DNA of 64,000 nucleotides from JAIBJN01 sp963838795. GTDB lineage: Bacteria > Actinomycetota > Thermoleophilia > Gaiellales > Gaiellaceae. The stretch lies in NCBI GenBank assembly GCA_963838795.1, contig CAWISL010000010.1:476681-540680 (forward strand), in the 5' to 3' direction. Shown here piece by piece: positions 17,859 through 26,307 of this stretch. Numbering within the stretch: position 1 is the first letter of the stretch; each line of letters opens with the position of its first letter. The notes below the pieces were generated by a model. It made no database searches and had not been told where the DNA came from. It was given only the letters and a program-made list of their open reading frames with translations. The position numbers and the translations under genes are program-made.

Positions 17859-18856
17859 AAGCTGTAGACCTGCGCCTGCGAGTCGCACGGATTGCCGCGC
17901 CCGTACGTGATCTCCCCGGCGGTAACGTCCGCGACGCACCAGAAGACCGTCTTGACGGCCTTAGGCTCGTCGGCGTGGCGGCAGATCGCGTTCTCGCCGT
18001 TCTCGTGGTCGGAAAGGGCCTCGCGGAGGCCCTCAATGGTGAAGCGCTTGCCGACCGCCAGCTCGCGTGCACGGTCGAGGCGGGCGCAGGAGCTCTCGTA
18101 GTCACCCGGCCGCTCGAACGGCCGCATGTCCTCGCGGGCGTAGTGATTCGTGTGCACCAGGAAGCCGTCGCCCGGCTCATCGATCCCGGCGCTGGTCGCC
18201 GAGGCTTCGACGTTCGCCGCCGTGCTCTCGCGGTGGGCGAGGACCCAGTTGTAGGCGGAGGAGCGGGCCGGGTGGAGAGTTGCGTCCACGGCCTCGGCCA
18301 GCGTTCGGCGAGTGAGGACGTCGCGCACCTGGAGGAGACGCGGGATCCCGACGCGCTCGTCGTTCGGCGAGACCTCGTTGCCGGTGACCGACAGCCCGGC
18401 GTCGTTCCAGCCGACGCTGATCCAGGGACCGCTCCCGAGCGTGAAGACGACGGGCTCGCCCGGGACGCGCCATTCGATGGCGACGATTCCTTCCTCGTCC
18501 TCCGCGTAGAGGTCGTTCGTGTGCGCGACGAGGAGATGGCCATCCGCCGTGCGGGCGCCGGTCACGGCGATGTCGCTGCAACCGGTGGGCGCCTCGGCCG
18601 GCGCGAGCTCCTCGGTGGAGGCTGCGAAGACGGCGAGCGGATCGAGGCCCGCGCCTTCGGCCGCGCCGTCCAGCTCCTCGACGATCCACGGGACGTGCTC
18701 CAGCGTGACCGCCCGGTAGCGGCCGACGAGCTCGCGGTCGGACACGGCCTCGCCGGCCATCCGTCGCATCTCGCCCGCGGTCGCGGCGCCGATCTGGCGG
18801 CCGACCTCGTGATGGCCGCCGGCGACGCGGAGGAGCGGGATCGGCGCGGGCGTCAC
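17855..18856 (-). CDS. C45-type N-terminal-nucleophile hydrolase (acyl-CoA:6-APA acyltransferase-like)
   Basis: A 333-residue protein of the C45/AAT family. These are made as a proenzyme that cleaves itself before a Cys, which then becomes the catalytic N-terminal residue. The likely cleavage site is TG-CSDIAV at about residue 93, followed by the family segments LLVAHTNDLYAED and SVGWNDAGLSVTGNE. Late conserved parts include FLVHTNHYA and AICRHAD. Activities in the family are amide or acyl transfer and hydrolysis, including beta-lactam side chains. The GTG start at 18856 overlaps the TGA of the creatininase-family gene. Three different amide-bond hydrolases in a row (creatininase-like, C45, S66) ahead of a peptide importer suggest stepwise breakdown of one substrate class. 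Confidence 0.85.
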   Translation of the reverse strand: MTPAPIPLLRVAGGHHEVGRQIGAATAGEMRRMAGEAVSDRELVGRYRAVTLEHVPWIVEELDGAAEGAGLDPLAVFAASTEELAPAEAPTGCSDIAVTGARTADGHLLVAHTNDLYAEDEEGIVAIEWRVPGEPVVFTLGSGPWISVGWNDAGLSVTGNEVSPNDERVGIPRLLQVRDVLTRRTLAEAVDATLHPARSSAYNWVLAHRESTAANVEASATSAGIDEPGDGFLVHTNHYAREDMRPFERPGDYESSCARLDRARELAVGKRFTIEGLREALSDHENGENAICRHADEPKAVKTVFWCVADVTAGEITYGRGNPCDSQAQVYSF

Positions 18857-19665
18857 AGCGTCTCCTGCGGCTCGCGGCGCACAGGCAGCGGCTTGGCGAG
18901 CAGGTCGCGGACGAAGCCGAGGCACTCCTCGACCGCCGCCTCCAGAAAGGCCTCCCCTTTCTCGGCCGTGCCTTTCGAAGCGTCGCCCTGGATGCCGGTG
19001 ACCGAGAAAGCCGACCACCACGGCATCACGCGCATGGGCCCGTCGGACCACTCCATGTACGAGTACTCGCCCGCTGGGAAGCCGCGCTCGTCGAGCGCTT
19101 TCTCCATGTCCACGGCGTCCGGATCGACCGCGAGGTAGATCGAGGTCTCGAGCTCGCAGGCGTGAGCCATCCCGCCCGCGTCCGAGTCGCGAATCTCCTC
19201 GATCCGCTCCAGCGCTCGCTTCCCGGAGAGGTAGAAGGCCGACCCCGCGAGCACCTCCGGGTGCTCCACGCCGACGAGGCGCGCTGCGGCGTCCACGAAC
19301 GGCTGGTTGGAGCCGTGGCCGTTCAGAAACAGCATCCGGCGGAAGCCGTGCCGGGCGAGCGAGCTGCCGACGTCCTTGCAGTAACGGGTGAACGTGTCCC
19401 AGCCGATCGTGATCGGTCCCGGGAAGTCCATGTGGTGGGGCGAGTAGCCGTGCGGGATCATCGGCAGGAGCACGATCTCGTCCGCCGCCGCCTCGGCCGT
19501 GCGCGTGCAGACCTCCCAGGTGATCCGAACGTCCGTGTCGATCGGCAGGTGAGGCCCGTGGTCTTCGAGCGTGGCGACCGGGATGAGACACACGCGCTCC
19601 TCGGAGGCCGCGCGGCGCACCTCCGGCCAGCTCAGGCGCTCGTACAGGAGAGGGCTGCCCCACAT
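18853..19665 (-). CDS. Creatininase-family amidohydrolase
   Basis: A 270-residue metal-dependent amidohydrolase of the creatininase family, whose members open cyclic or linear amides (creatinine, the FAPy compound of riboflavin/F420 synthesis, mycofactocin peptide). The signature ATLEDHGPHLPIDTD holds the first Glu, His and Asp metal ligands, and FLNGHGSNQP holds the next His. Glu in HACELETSIYL may be the last ligand. The ATG at 19665 lies just after the OsmC stop. Mycofactocin peptidase MftE also belongs to this family, but no other mycofactocin gene is present, so that role is unlikely. Confidence 0.9.
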   Translation of the reverse strand: MWGSPLLYERLSWPEVRRAASEERVCLIPVATLEDHGPHLPIDTDVRITWEVCTRTAEAAADEIVLLPMIPHGYSPHHMDFPGPITIGWDTFTRYCKDVGSSLARHGFRRMLFLNGHGSNQPFVDAAARLVGVEHPEVLAGSAFYLSGKRALERIEEIRDSDAGGMAHACELETSIYLAVDPDAVDMEKALDERGFPAGEYSYMEWSDGPMRVMPWWSAFSVTGIQGDASKGTAEKGEAFLEAAVEECLGFVRDLLAKPLPVRREPQETL

Positions 19666-19667
19666 GG

Positions 19668-20099
19668 CTACGTCAGCGACGCGTCCAGCGTGATCTCGGG
19701 GACACCGGCGAGGGCCTGCGAGACCGGGCAGTTCACCTTCGCGTCCTCGGCGGCCGCACGAAAGCCGTCCTCGTCGAGGCCCGGGACGGTGCCGCGAATG
19801 GCGAGCATGACCTTTGTGATCCCTTCGCCCGGCTGGAAGGTGACCGTCGCGGTCGTCTTCAGCTGCTCCGGCGGCGTGCCGGCCTCGGCGAGCCCGTGCG
19901 AGAGGGCCATCGAGACGCACGCCGCATGGGCCGCGGCGATCAGCTCCTCCGGGCTGGTGCGGCCTCCCGGCTCCTCGGCCCGCGACGCCCAGGTGATGTC
20001 GAGCGGCCCGAAGGCGGCGCTTCCGACGCTGTCGATCCTGCCGCTCCCGTCCAGCAAGCTGCCGTGCCAGGTGACCTGGGCGTGACGGTCGGTGGCCAT
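19668..20099 (-). CDS. OsmC/Ohr-family peroxiredoxin
   Basis: A 143-residue OsmC-family thiol peroxidase, first gene of the long minus-strand operon. The peroxidatic Cys is in AAHAACVSMALS at about residue 61, and the resolving Cys is in KVNCPVSQAL near residue 124. This spacing fits OsmC rather than Ohr. It would reduce organic hydroperoxides in the cytoplasm using a low-molecular-weight thiol or lipoyl system. Only two bases separate it from the creatininase-like gene. Its place at the head of a catabolic operon suggests that the pathway makes peroxide, or that it only shares the promoter. Confidence 0.9.
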   Translation of the reverse strand: MATDRHAQVTWHGSLLDGSGRIDSVGSAAFGPLDITWASRAEEPGGRTSPEELIAAAHAACVSMALSHGLAEAGTPPEQLKTTATVTFQPGEGITKVMLAIRGTVPGLDEDGFRAAAEDAKVNCPVSQALAGVPEITLDASLT

Positions 20100-20124
20100 C
20101 CATCTCCCTTCGCGTAGTCGTTGA

Positions 20125-20147
20125 CGCCCGCGACTGTACCGCGGGCG
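20125..20147. promoter_or_regulatory. Hairpin between the OsmC operon and the helicase gene
   Basis: CGCCCGCG-ACTGTAC-CGCGGGCG is a perfect 8-bp inverted repeat in the 176-base divergent gap. It lies about 25 bases ahead of the OsmC start. There is no T-run on either side, so it is not a clear terminator. It could be an operator or an RNA structure in the OsmC leader. The rest of the gap is helicase leader with AAGGAG at 20261, a good ribosome-binding site. Confidence 0.35.
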
Positions 20148-20275
20148 CCTCGCCCGCTGCTGCTAGGGTTTCTGGACCAGGCCGGCATTCGGTCGGCCGT
20201 GAGATGAGCTTCTCGTTCCTCCTTCGGACGTTCGGGCAAGGCGAGTCTCGAACGAAGTCGAAGGAGTAGAACACA

Positions 20276-21448
<1,173 letters not shown>

Positions 21449-21468
21449 GGCGCGGCTAGCGGGCTCGG

Positions 21469-21864
21469 GTGTCGCCGGGCCCCGTTCTTCTGGCGAACTT
21501 CCTGGTCGCGGTGGCTCTGCTTGCAGTCGCGTCCAGCGATCGCCTCGTGCGCTCGCTGTCACGGCGTTCTGCGGCCCTCGCCGCCCTTCCGCTCCTGAGC
21601 GCTGTTCTGCTCACGGTGTACGTCTTTGGCGAGGACAGCTACCGGCGAAACGGCATCAGCCGCTGGGACGCATACCGCTCGCCGGGCGGGGCGCTTGGCC
21701 CGATGTTCGTGCTCTCGGTTGCGCTCATGGTCGGATGCGCCGCTCTGCTCGTCTACGCCGGCCTCCAGGGAAGCGACCGCCTGTTGCGGGTGACCGCCCT
21801 CGTTGGTGGGCTCACGTCGTCCGTCCTCCTCACGGCGACGATCATCGGGTTCAGCGTGAACTGA
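21469..21864 (+). CDS. Small four-helix membrane protein, unknown function
   Basis: A 131-residue protein with four hydrophobic segments, at about residues 5-23, 34-54, 76-98 and 107-128. A short hydrophilic loop FGEDSYRRNGISRWDAYRS sits between the second and third. It begins at GTG 21469, 20 bases after the helicase stop, and may be co-transcribed with it. I do not recognise the family. The high hydrophobicity, correct length and lack of frame disruption support a real gene, but conservation cannot be judged here. Confidence 0.6.
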   Translation: MSPGPVLLANFLVAVALLAVASSDRLVRSLSRRSAALAALPLLSAVLLTVYVFGEDSYRRNGISRWDAYRSPGGALGPMFVLSVALMVGCAALLVYAGLQGSDRLLRVTALVGGLTSSVLLTATIIGFSVN

Positions 21865-21878
21865 GTCACGCGAACTAG

Positions 21879-23045
21879 CTAGTAGCCCAGCTTGCGCGCG
21901 AGGATCGTGTCGCGCACGGCCAAGGCCACCACCACGGCCGTCGCGTAGACGCTCAGGACGAGGGCCGACGATACGGCGGCCACCGGGACGAACGCCGCGA
22001 GCGCGACGATCGCCACCACGCGCGTCCAGGGCACGTGCTCAAAGAGCGACCACTTGAAGAGGGCGTTCCCGGCCAGGAAGAGGGCCGGCCCGCCCAGGAT
22101 CAACGCGGTTGTCTCGACGGTCGCGGGGTCGCCCGGATGAGCGATCGTCACCTCGTCAGCGGCCGCGGCCACGATGACGCCGGCGATCATGGGGACGTGG
22201 AAGTAGGAGTACGCGGAGCGTCCGAGCCGGCCGGGGTCGGACGACTCAGAGATCACCCGCGCTCCCAGCTCGGCGCCCCGGTCGAAGTAGATCCACCAGA
22301 GGCCGACGCTGCCGACGAACGCGACCAGGAACGCGATGACCGTTCCGGCCGAGAGCGAGAGCTCGCTGAAGCCGGCGCCGGTGATGATGATCGACTCGCC
22401 CAGCACGAGGATCATGAACAGCTGGCAGCGCTCGGCGAGGTGGCCGCCTGAGATCGTCCATTCGACTGTTCGCGACCTGCCGAGCCCGGGAACGGGGAAC
22501 CCGCCGAAGGCGGCGACGAACTCGAGGACGACGGCCAGGAGCCAGAGGGAAATGCGGGCATCGCCCTCCACGAGCGCGCCCGCGATCCAGAGAATGCCGC
22601 TCCCGACCAGCCACACGAGCACGCGCCGAAAGTTCGCGCTGAGGTCGTGATCGCGCCCGAGCACTCCGAGCACCCACAGGGTCCTGCCCACCTGGATGGC
22701 GACGAAGGCCGCGGCGAAGCCGAGCCCTCGGGCGCCGAAGGCCTCCGGGATGGAGGCGGACATGACCAGGCTCCCGAGCATCGCCCCGACGAGCATCAGC
22801 CGGACCGGTAGGGCGTCGGGATCGAACCAGTTCGCGATCCAGGTCGTGTAGATCCACACCGCCCAGACCGCCATGAGGAGGAGCAGCGTCTCGCCGGCGC
22901 CGCGGAGAGTCAGGTGGGTCAGCAGGTAGTGGGTGAGCTGGGTGACGGCGAGGACGTAGACGAGGTCGAAGAAGAGCTCGATCGACGTAACGCGCGGCTC
23001 GTCCCTCTCTCGCGTGCGTAGGAGTCCGGCGTGGGCGGCCACCAC
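21879..23045 (-). CDS. ltrA: Low temperature requirement protein A (LtrA) family membrane protein
   Basis: A membrane protein of about 388 residues in the LtrA family (PF06772). The hallmark near the N-terminus is VTSIELFFDLVYVLAVTQL, followed by about nine more hydrophobic helices. WWIYFDRGAELGARV and YSYFHVPMIAGVI are further family segments. LtrA was named in Listeria for growth at low temperature; its molecular role is unsettled. The true start is uncertain. I used the in-frame GTG at 23045; an ATG at 23150 would overlap the divergent ABC exporter gene. It is convergent with the small membrane protein gene. Confidence 0.88.
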   Translation of the reverse strand: MVAAHAGLLRTRERDEPRVTSIELFFDLVYVLAVTQLTHYLLTHLTLRGAGETLLLLMAVWAVWIYTTWIANWFDPDALPVRLMLVGAMLGSLVMSASIPEAFGARGLGFAAAFVAIQVGRTLWVLGVLGRDHDLSANFRRVLVWLVGSGILWIAGALVEGDARISLWLLAVVLEFVAAFGGFPVPGLGRSRTVEWTISGGHLAERCQLFMILVLGESIIITGAGFSELSLSAGTVIAFLVAFVGSVGLWWIYFDRGAELGARVISESSDPGRLGRSAYSYFHVPMIAGVIVAAAADEVTIAHPGDPATVETTALILGGPALFLAGNALFKWSLFEHVPWTRVVAIVALAAFVPVAAVSSALVLSVYATAVVVALAVRDTILARKLGY

Positions 23046-23104
23046 CCCATCTTCGAGCGCCGGGCGGACGCGGTGGAGCGCGTCCCAGCAGGCAAGCTTC
23101 CGGG

Positions 23105-24931
23105 ATGGCTGGACGTCGTGGCCGCTGGGACTTCTCGCCGGGTGAGGCACCGGAGCGTCCCGCCGACCCCGCGGTGCGGAAGGCGAACTTCCGCCGGATC
23201 GTCACCCTCTTCCGCCCCTACCGGCGGACGCTGCTGGCCGTCAACGCACTGATCCTTGTCTCGGCCACGCTCGGCGTCATCCCCTCCTTCCTGCTGCGCG
23301 AGGTGCTCGACGTGGCCATCCCGGACGAGAACGTCGGCCTCCTGACCGCGCTCGTGGCCGGGATGATCGCCATCCCGGTCGCCACCGGCGTGCTCGGCGT
23401 GTGGCAGACCCTGCTCTCGAACCGCGTCGGCCAGGCGGTCATGCACGACCTGCGCACGGCCGTCTACCGGCACCTGCAGCGGCTCTCGCTTGCGTTTTTC
23501 ACCCGCACGCGCACCGGCGAGGTGCAGAGCAGGATCGCCAACGACATCGGCGGGATCGAGAACGTCGTCACCTCGACGGCCACCTCGGTCGTCTCCAACG
23601 TGACCACCGTGCTGGCCACGGTCGTCGCGATGCTGCTCCTCGACTGGCGCCTCGCGGTCTTCGCGCTCGCACTCCTGCCGCTCTTCGTCTGGTTGACGAA
23701 GCGCGTCGGCGACCGGCGGCGCCAGGTGACGGCGGAGCTGCAGGCCTCGCTCGCGGACGTCTCCTCGATCGTGCAGGAGTCACTCTCGGTCTCCGGGATC
23801 CTGCTCGGGAAGACGATGGGCCGCTCTGCCGACCTGGCCGACCGCTTCGGCGCCGAGTCCTCCCGGCTCGCGGACCTCGAGGTGCGGAGCCGCATGACCG
23901 GCCGCTGGATGATGGCCGCCATCCAGACGACCTTCGCAGTGATGCCGGCGCTGGTTTACTGGTTCGCCGGCTGGACGATCGCCAACGGGAGCGAGACGAT
24001 CACGATCGGCACGCTCGTCGCGTTCACGACCCTGCAGGCGAGACTCTTCTTCCCGATCGGCTCTCTGCTCGGCGTCCAGATCGAGGTGCAGAGCTCGCTC
24101 GCTCTCTTCGACCGGATCTTCGAGTACCTCGACCAGCCGGTGGACATCGAGGAGGGCACCCGTTCGCTCGCCCGACCGCGCGGCGACGTGGCGTTCGAGC
24201 GCGTCCGCTTCCGCTACGGGGGCGAGACCTGGACGCTCGACGACGTCAGCTTCACGGTGCCGGCGGGAACGACCACGGCGCTCGTCGGCGAGACGGGTTC
24301 CGGCAAGACCACATGCGGCTATCTCGTCGCCCGGCTCTACGACGCGACCCAGGGCAGGGTGGCGATCGACGGCGAGGACGTCCGCAGCCTGACCTTCGAG
24401 TCGCTGGCCGCCGCGGTCGGGGTCGTCTCCCAGGAGACCTATCTCTTTCACGCGAGCGTGCGCGAGAACCTGCGCTTCGCCAAGCCCGAGGCGACCGACG
24501 CGGAGGTGGAGGACGCGGCTCGAGCGGCGCAGGTTCACGACCTCATCGCCTCGCTGCCGGAGGGCTACGACACCGTCGTCGGCGAGCGCGGCTACCGCTT
24601 CTCGGGCGGCGAGAAGCAGCGGATCGCGATCGCGCGCACGATCCTCCGCAATCCACCCATCCTCGTCCTCGACGAGGCGACGTCGGCGCTCGACACGCAG
24701 ACCGAGCAGGCCGTGCAGAGCGCGCTCGAGCGCCTCGCCGAGGGTCGCACGACCATTGCCATCGCCCACAGGCTCTCGACCGTTCGCGACGCCGACCAGA
24801 TCGTCGTCCTCGACCATGGCCGGGTAGTCGAGGTAGGGACGCACCAGGAGCTGCTCGCCCGCGGCGGGCGCTACGCGTCGCTCGTCTTCAGGGACGCGGA
24901 CGCTCCGGCGGCCGTCCTCGCCGAGACGTAG
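23105..24931 (+). CDS. ABC exporter with fused membrane and ATPase domains (ABCB/MsbA type)
   Basis: A 608-residue half-transporter. Residues 1-310 form a six-helix ABC_membrane domain that begins after a cytoplasmic stretch (RRIVTLFRPYRRTLLAVNAL). The ATPase domain follows: Walker A GETGSGKTT, Q-loop VSQETYLFH, signature FSGGEKQRIAIARTIL, Walker B ILVLDEATSALD and the H-loop AIAHRLSTV. It would work as a homodimer exporting lipids, peptides or drugs. No dedicated substrate gene is adjacent. ATG 23105 is preceded by a Gly/Ala-rich stretch and a purine-rich site. A hairpin after the stop (24955-24972) may end transcription. Confidence 0.94.
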   Translation: MAGRRGRWDFSPGEAPERPADPAVRKANFRRIVTLFRPYRRTLLAVNALILVSATLGVIPSFLLREVLDVAIPDENVGLLTALVAGMIAIPVATGVLGVWQTLLSNRVGQAVMHDLRTAVYRHLQRLSLAFFTRTRTGEVQSRIANDIGGIENVVTSTATSVVSNVTTVLATVVAMLLLDWRLAVFALALLPLFVWLTKRVGDRRRQVTAELQASLADVSSIVQESLSVSGILLGKTMGRSADLADRFGAESSRLADLEVRSRMTGRWMMAAIQTTFAVMPALVYWFAGWTIANGSETITIGTLVAFTTLQARLFFPIGSLLGVQIEVQSSLALFDRIFEYLDQPVDIEEGTRSLARPRGDVAFERVRFRYGGETWTLDDVSFTVPAGTTTALVGETGSGKTTCGYLVARLYDATQGRVAIDGEDVRSLTFESLAAAVGVVSQETYLFHASVRENLRFAKPEATDAEVEDAARAAQVHDLIASLPEGYDTVVGERGYRFSGGEKQRIAIARTILRNPPILVLDEATSALDTQTEQAVQSALERLAEGRTTIAIAHRLSTVRDADQIVVLDHGRVVEVGTHQELLARGGRYASLVFRDADAPAAVLAET

Positions 24932-24954
24932 AGAGCGTCCCGTAGCCGGGGCTG

Positions 24955-24972
24955 GGCACCCGTTCGGGTGCC
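24955..24972 (+). terminator. Hairpin after the ABC exporter gene
   Basis: GGCACCC-GTTC-GGGTGCC, a 7-bp perfect stem, lies 24 bases after the exporter stop. The following bases (GAATTTCC) contain only a short T-run, so an intrinsic terminator is possible but not strong. Confidence 0.5.
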
Positions 24973-24991
24973 GAATTTCCTAAAGCTTCCG

Positions 24992-25003
24992 CGACAATTG
25001 TCG
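24992..25003. promoter_or_regulatory. 12-bp perfect palindrome ahead of the oxoamine synthase gene
   Basis: CGACAATTGTCG is a perfect palindrome 11 bases before the ATG at 25015. It lies in the only non-coding gap of the three-gene operon and could be a repressor site for the whole unit. The surrounding TTTCCTAAAGCTT stretch is unusually A/T-rich for this genome and may hold the promoter. Confidence 0.45.
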
Positions 25004-25014
25004 ATGTGGGGCGG

Positions 25015-26307
25015 ATGAGCGTCTATCGTCCGGACGGCCCCCGGTCCCCGTCCGCCTCCCCGCGTTGGATCGATCGCTGGCTCGCCGCCTGCAGCGAGCT
25101 GGCCGAGCTCGAGCGATCGAATCCGATGACCGACGCCGTCATCGACGAGATCGACGGCCGGATGATCCGGATCGGCGACAAGTGGCTGGCAGATTTTGCC
25201 TCCTGCAACTACCTGGGATTCGACCTCGACCGCGAGATCATCGCCGCGGTTCCCGAGTACATCGAGAAGTGGGGCACGCACCCAAGCTGGTCGCGGATGC
25301 TCGGCAGCCCCGTTCTCTATCCGGAGATCGAGGAGCGTCTGATCGAGCTGCTCGGCTGCGAGGACGCGCTCGTCATCCCGACGATCACCTTGATCCACCT
25401 GTCCGTGATCCCCGTGCTCGCCGGGGACGGGACGATCTACGTGGACAGTCGCGCGCACAAGACCATCTACGACGGCTGCCAGTTCGCCTCCGCGCGAGGG
25501 GCGACCGTGAAGCGCTTCCGCTACGAGGACCCGGACGATCTCGAGCAGCTCCTGCGGCAGGACCGCTCCTCGACGCGGCTCGTGTGCATGGACGGGGTCA
25601 ACAGCATGACCGGGAACGCGCCCGACCTGAACGACTTCGCCCGGCTCGCGCGCCACTACGACGCGATCCTCTACGTCGACGACGCGCACGGGTTCGGCGT
25701 CATCGGCGAGCGCGCGTCGGACGAGTCGAGCCCGTACGGCGTCCGTGGGAACAGCATCGTCCGTTACTGCGGCGAGTCCTACGACGGGGTCGTGCTCGTG
25801 GCCGGCTTCTCCAAGTCGTACTCCTCCCTGGCGGCCTTCGTCGCCTGCCCGACCGATCTGAAGGAGCTCCTGAAGACCGCGGCGCCTCCGTATCTCTATT
25901 CGGGCCCGTCGCCGACCGCTTCGCTGGCGACCGTGCTCGCCGGCTTCGACGTCAACGACGCCCGTGGCGATGCGATCCGCGCCGACCTGTGGCGGAAGAC
26001 CGACGCCGTGCTCCGCTGTCTCGATCGCCTCGGAGTCCACACGCCGAACCGCTCGGGGTTCCCGATCATCGAGGTGCCGCTCGCGCGCCACCAGGACATC
26101 GACGCGGCCGGCCGCTTCCTCTTCGACCACGGAATCTACGTCACCCTCGCCGCCTATCCGCTCGTGCCCAAGAGCGAGGTCGGCTTTCGGATCCAGGTAA
26201 CCGCCTCAAACTCCCAGGCCGAGATCGACCAACTGGTCGACGTCCTCGGGAAGCTCGCCAATGCCTTCGACCTGCGACCCGCGACCCGGCAGGAGTACGC
26301 AGCTTGA
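25015..26307 (+). CDS. Alpha-oxoamine synthase family PLP enzyme (divergent AONS/KBL/SPT/CqsA-like)
   Basis: A 430-residue fold-type I PLP enzyme. Members condense an acyl-CoA with an amino acid to give an alpha-amino ketone (biotin, haem and sphingolipid precursors, or the CAI-1/LAI-1 signals). Visible parts are the FASCNYLGFDLD entry segment, WSRMLGSPVLYPEIEERL, the PLP Asp/His in YVDDAHGFGVIG, and the Schiff-base Lys in AGFSKSYSSLAAF. That last motif lacks the usual Gly-Gly after the Lys, so the protein is not a standard BioF, Kbl or HemA. No biotin or threonine-degradation gene is nearby. I use ATG 25015; a GTG at 25006 is also possible. The stop overlaps the TTG start of a GGDEF/EAL gene (TTGA), which points to a signalling or lipid role. 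Confidence 0.85.
   Translation: MSVYRPDGPRSPSASPRWIDRWLAACSELAELERSNPMTDAVIDEIDGRMIRIGDKWLADFASCNYLGFDLDREIIAAVPEYIEKWGTHPSWSRMLGSPVLYPEIEERLIELLGCEDALVIPTITLIHLSVIPVLAGDGTIYVDSRAHKTIYDGCQFASARGATVKRFRYEDPDDLEQLLRQDRSSTRLVCMDGVNSMTGNAPDLNDFARLARHYDAILYVDDAHGFGVIGERASDESSPYGVRGNSIVRYCGESYDGVVLVAGFSKSYSSLAAFVACPTDLKELLKTAAPPYLYSGPSPTASLATVLAGFDVNDARGDAIRADLWRKTDAVLRCLDRLGVHTPNRSGFPIIEVPLARHQDIDAAGRFLFDHGIYVTLAAYPLVPKSEVGFRIQVTASNSQAEIDQLVDVLGKLANAFDLRPATRQEYAA

Noticed and set aside
18853..19665. Creatininase-family protein as mycofactocin peptidase MftE
   Set aside because: No mftA, B, C, D or F genes are in the window, and the neighbours are amide hydrolases and a peptide importer.
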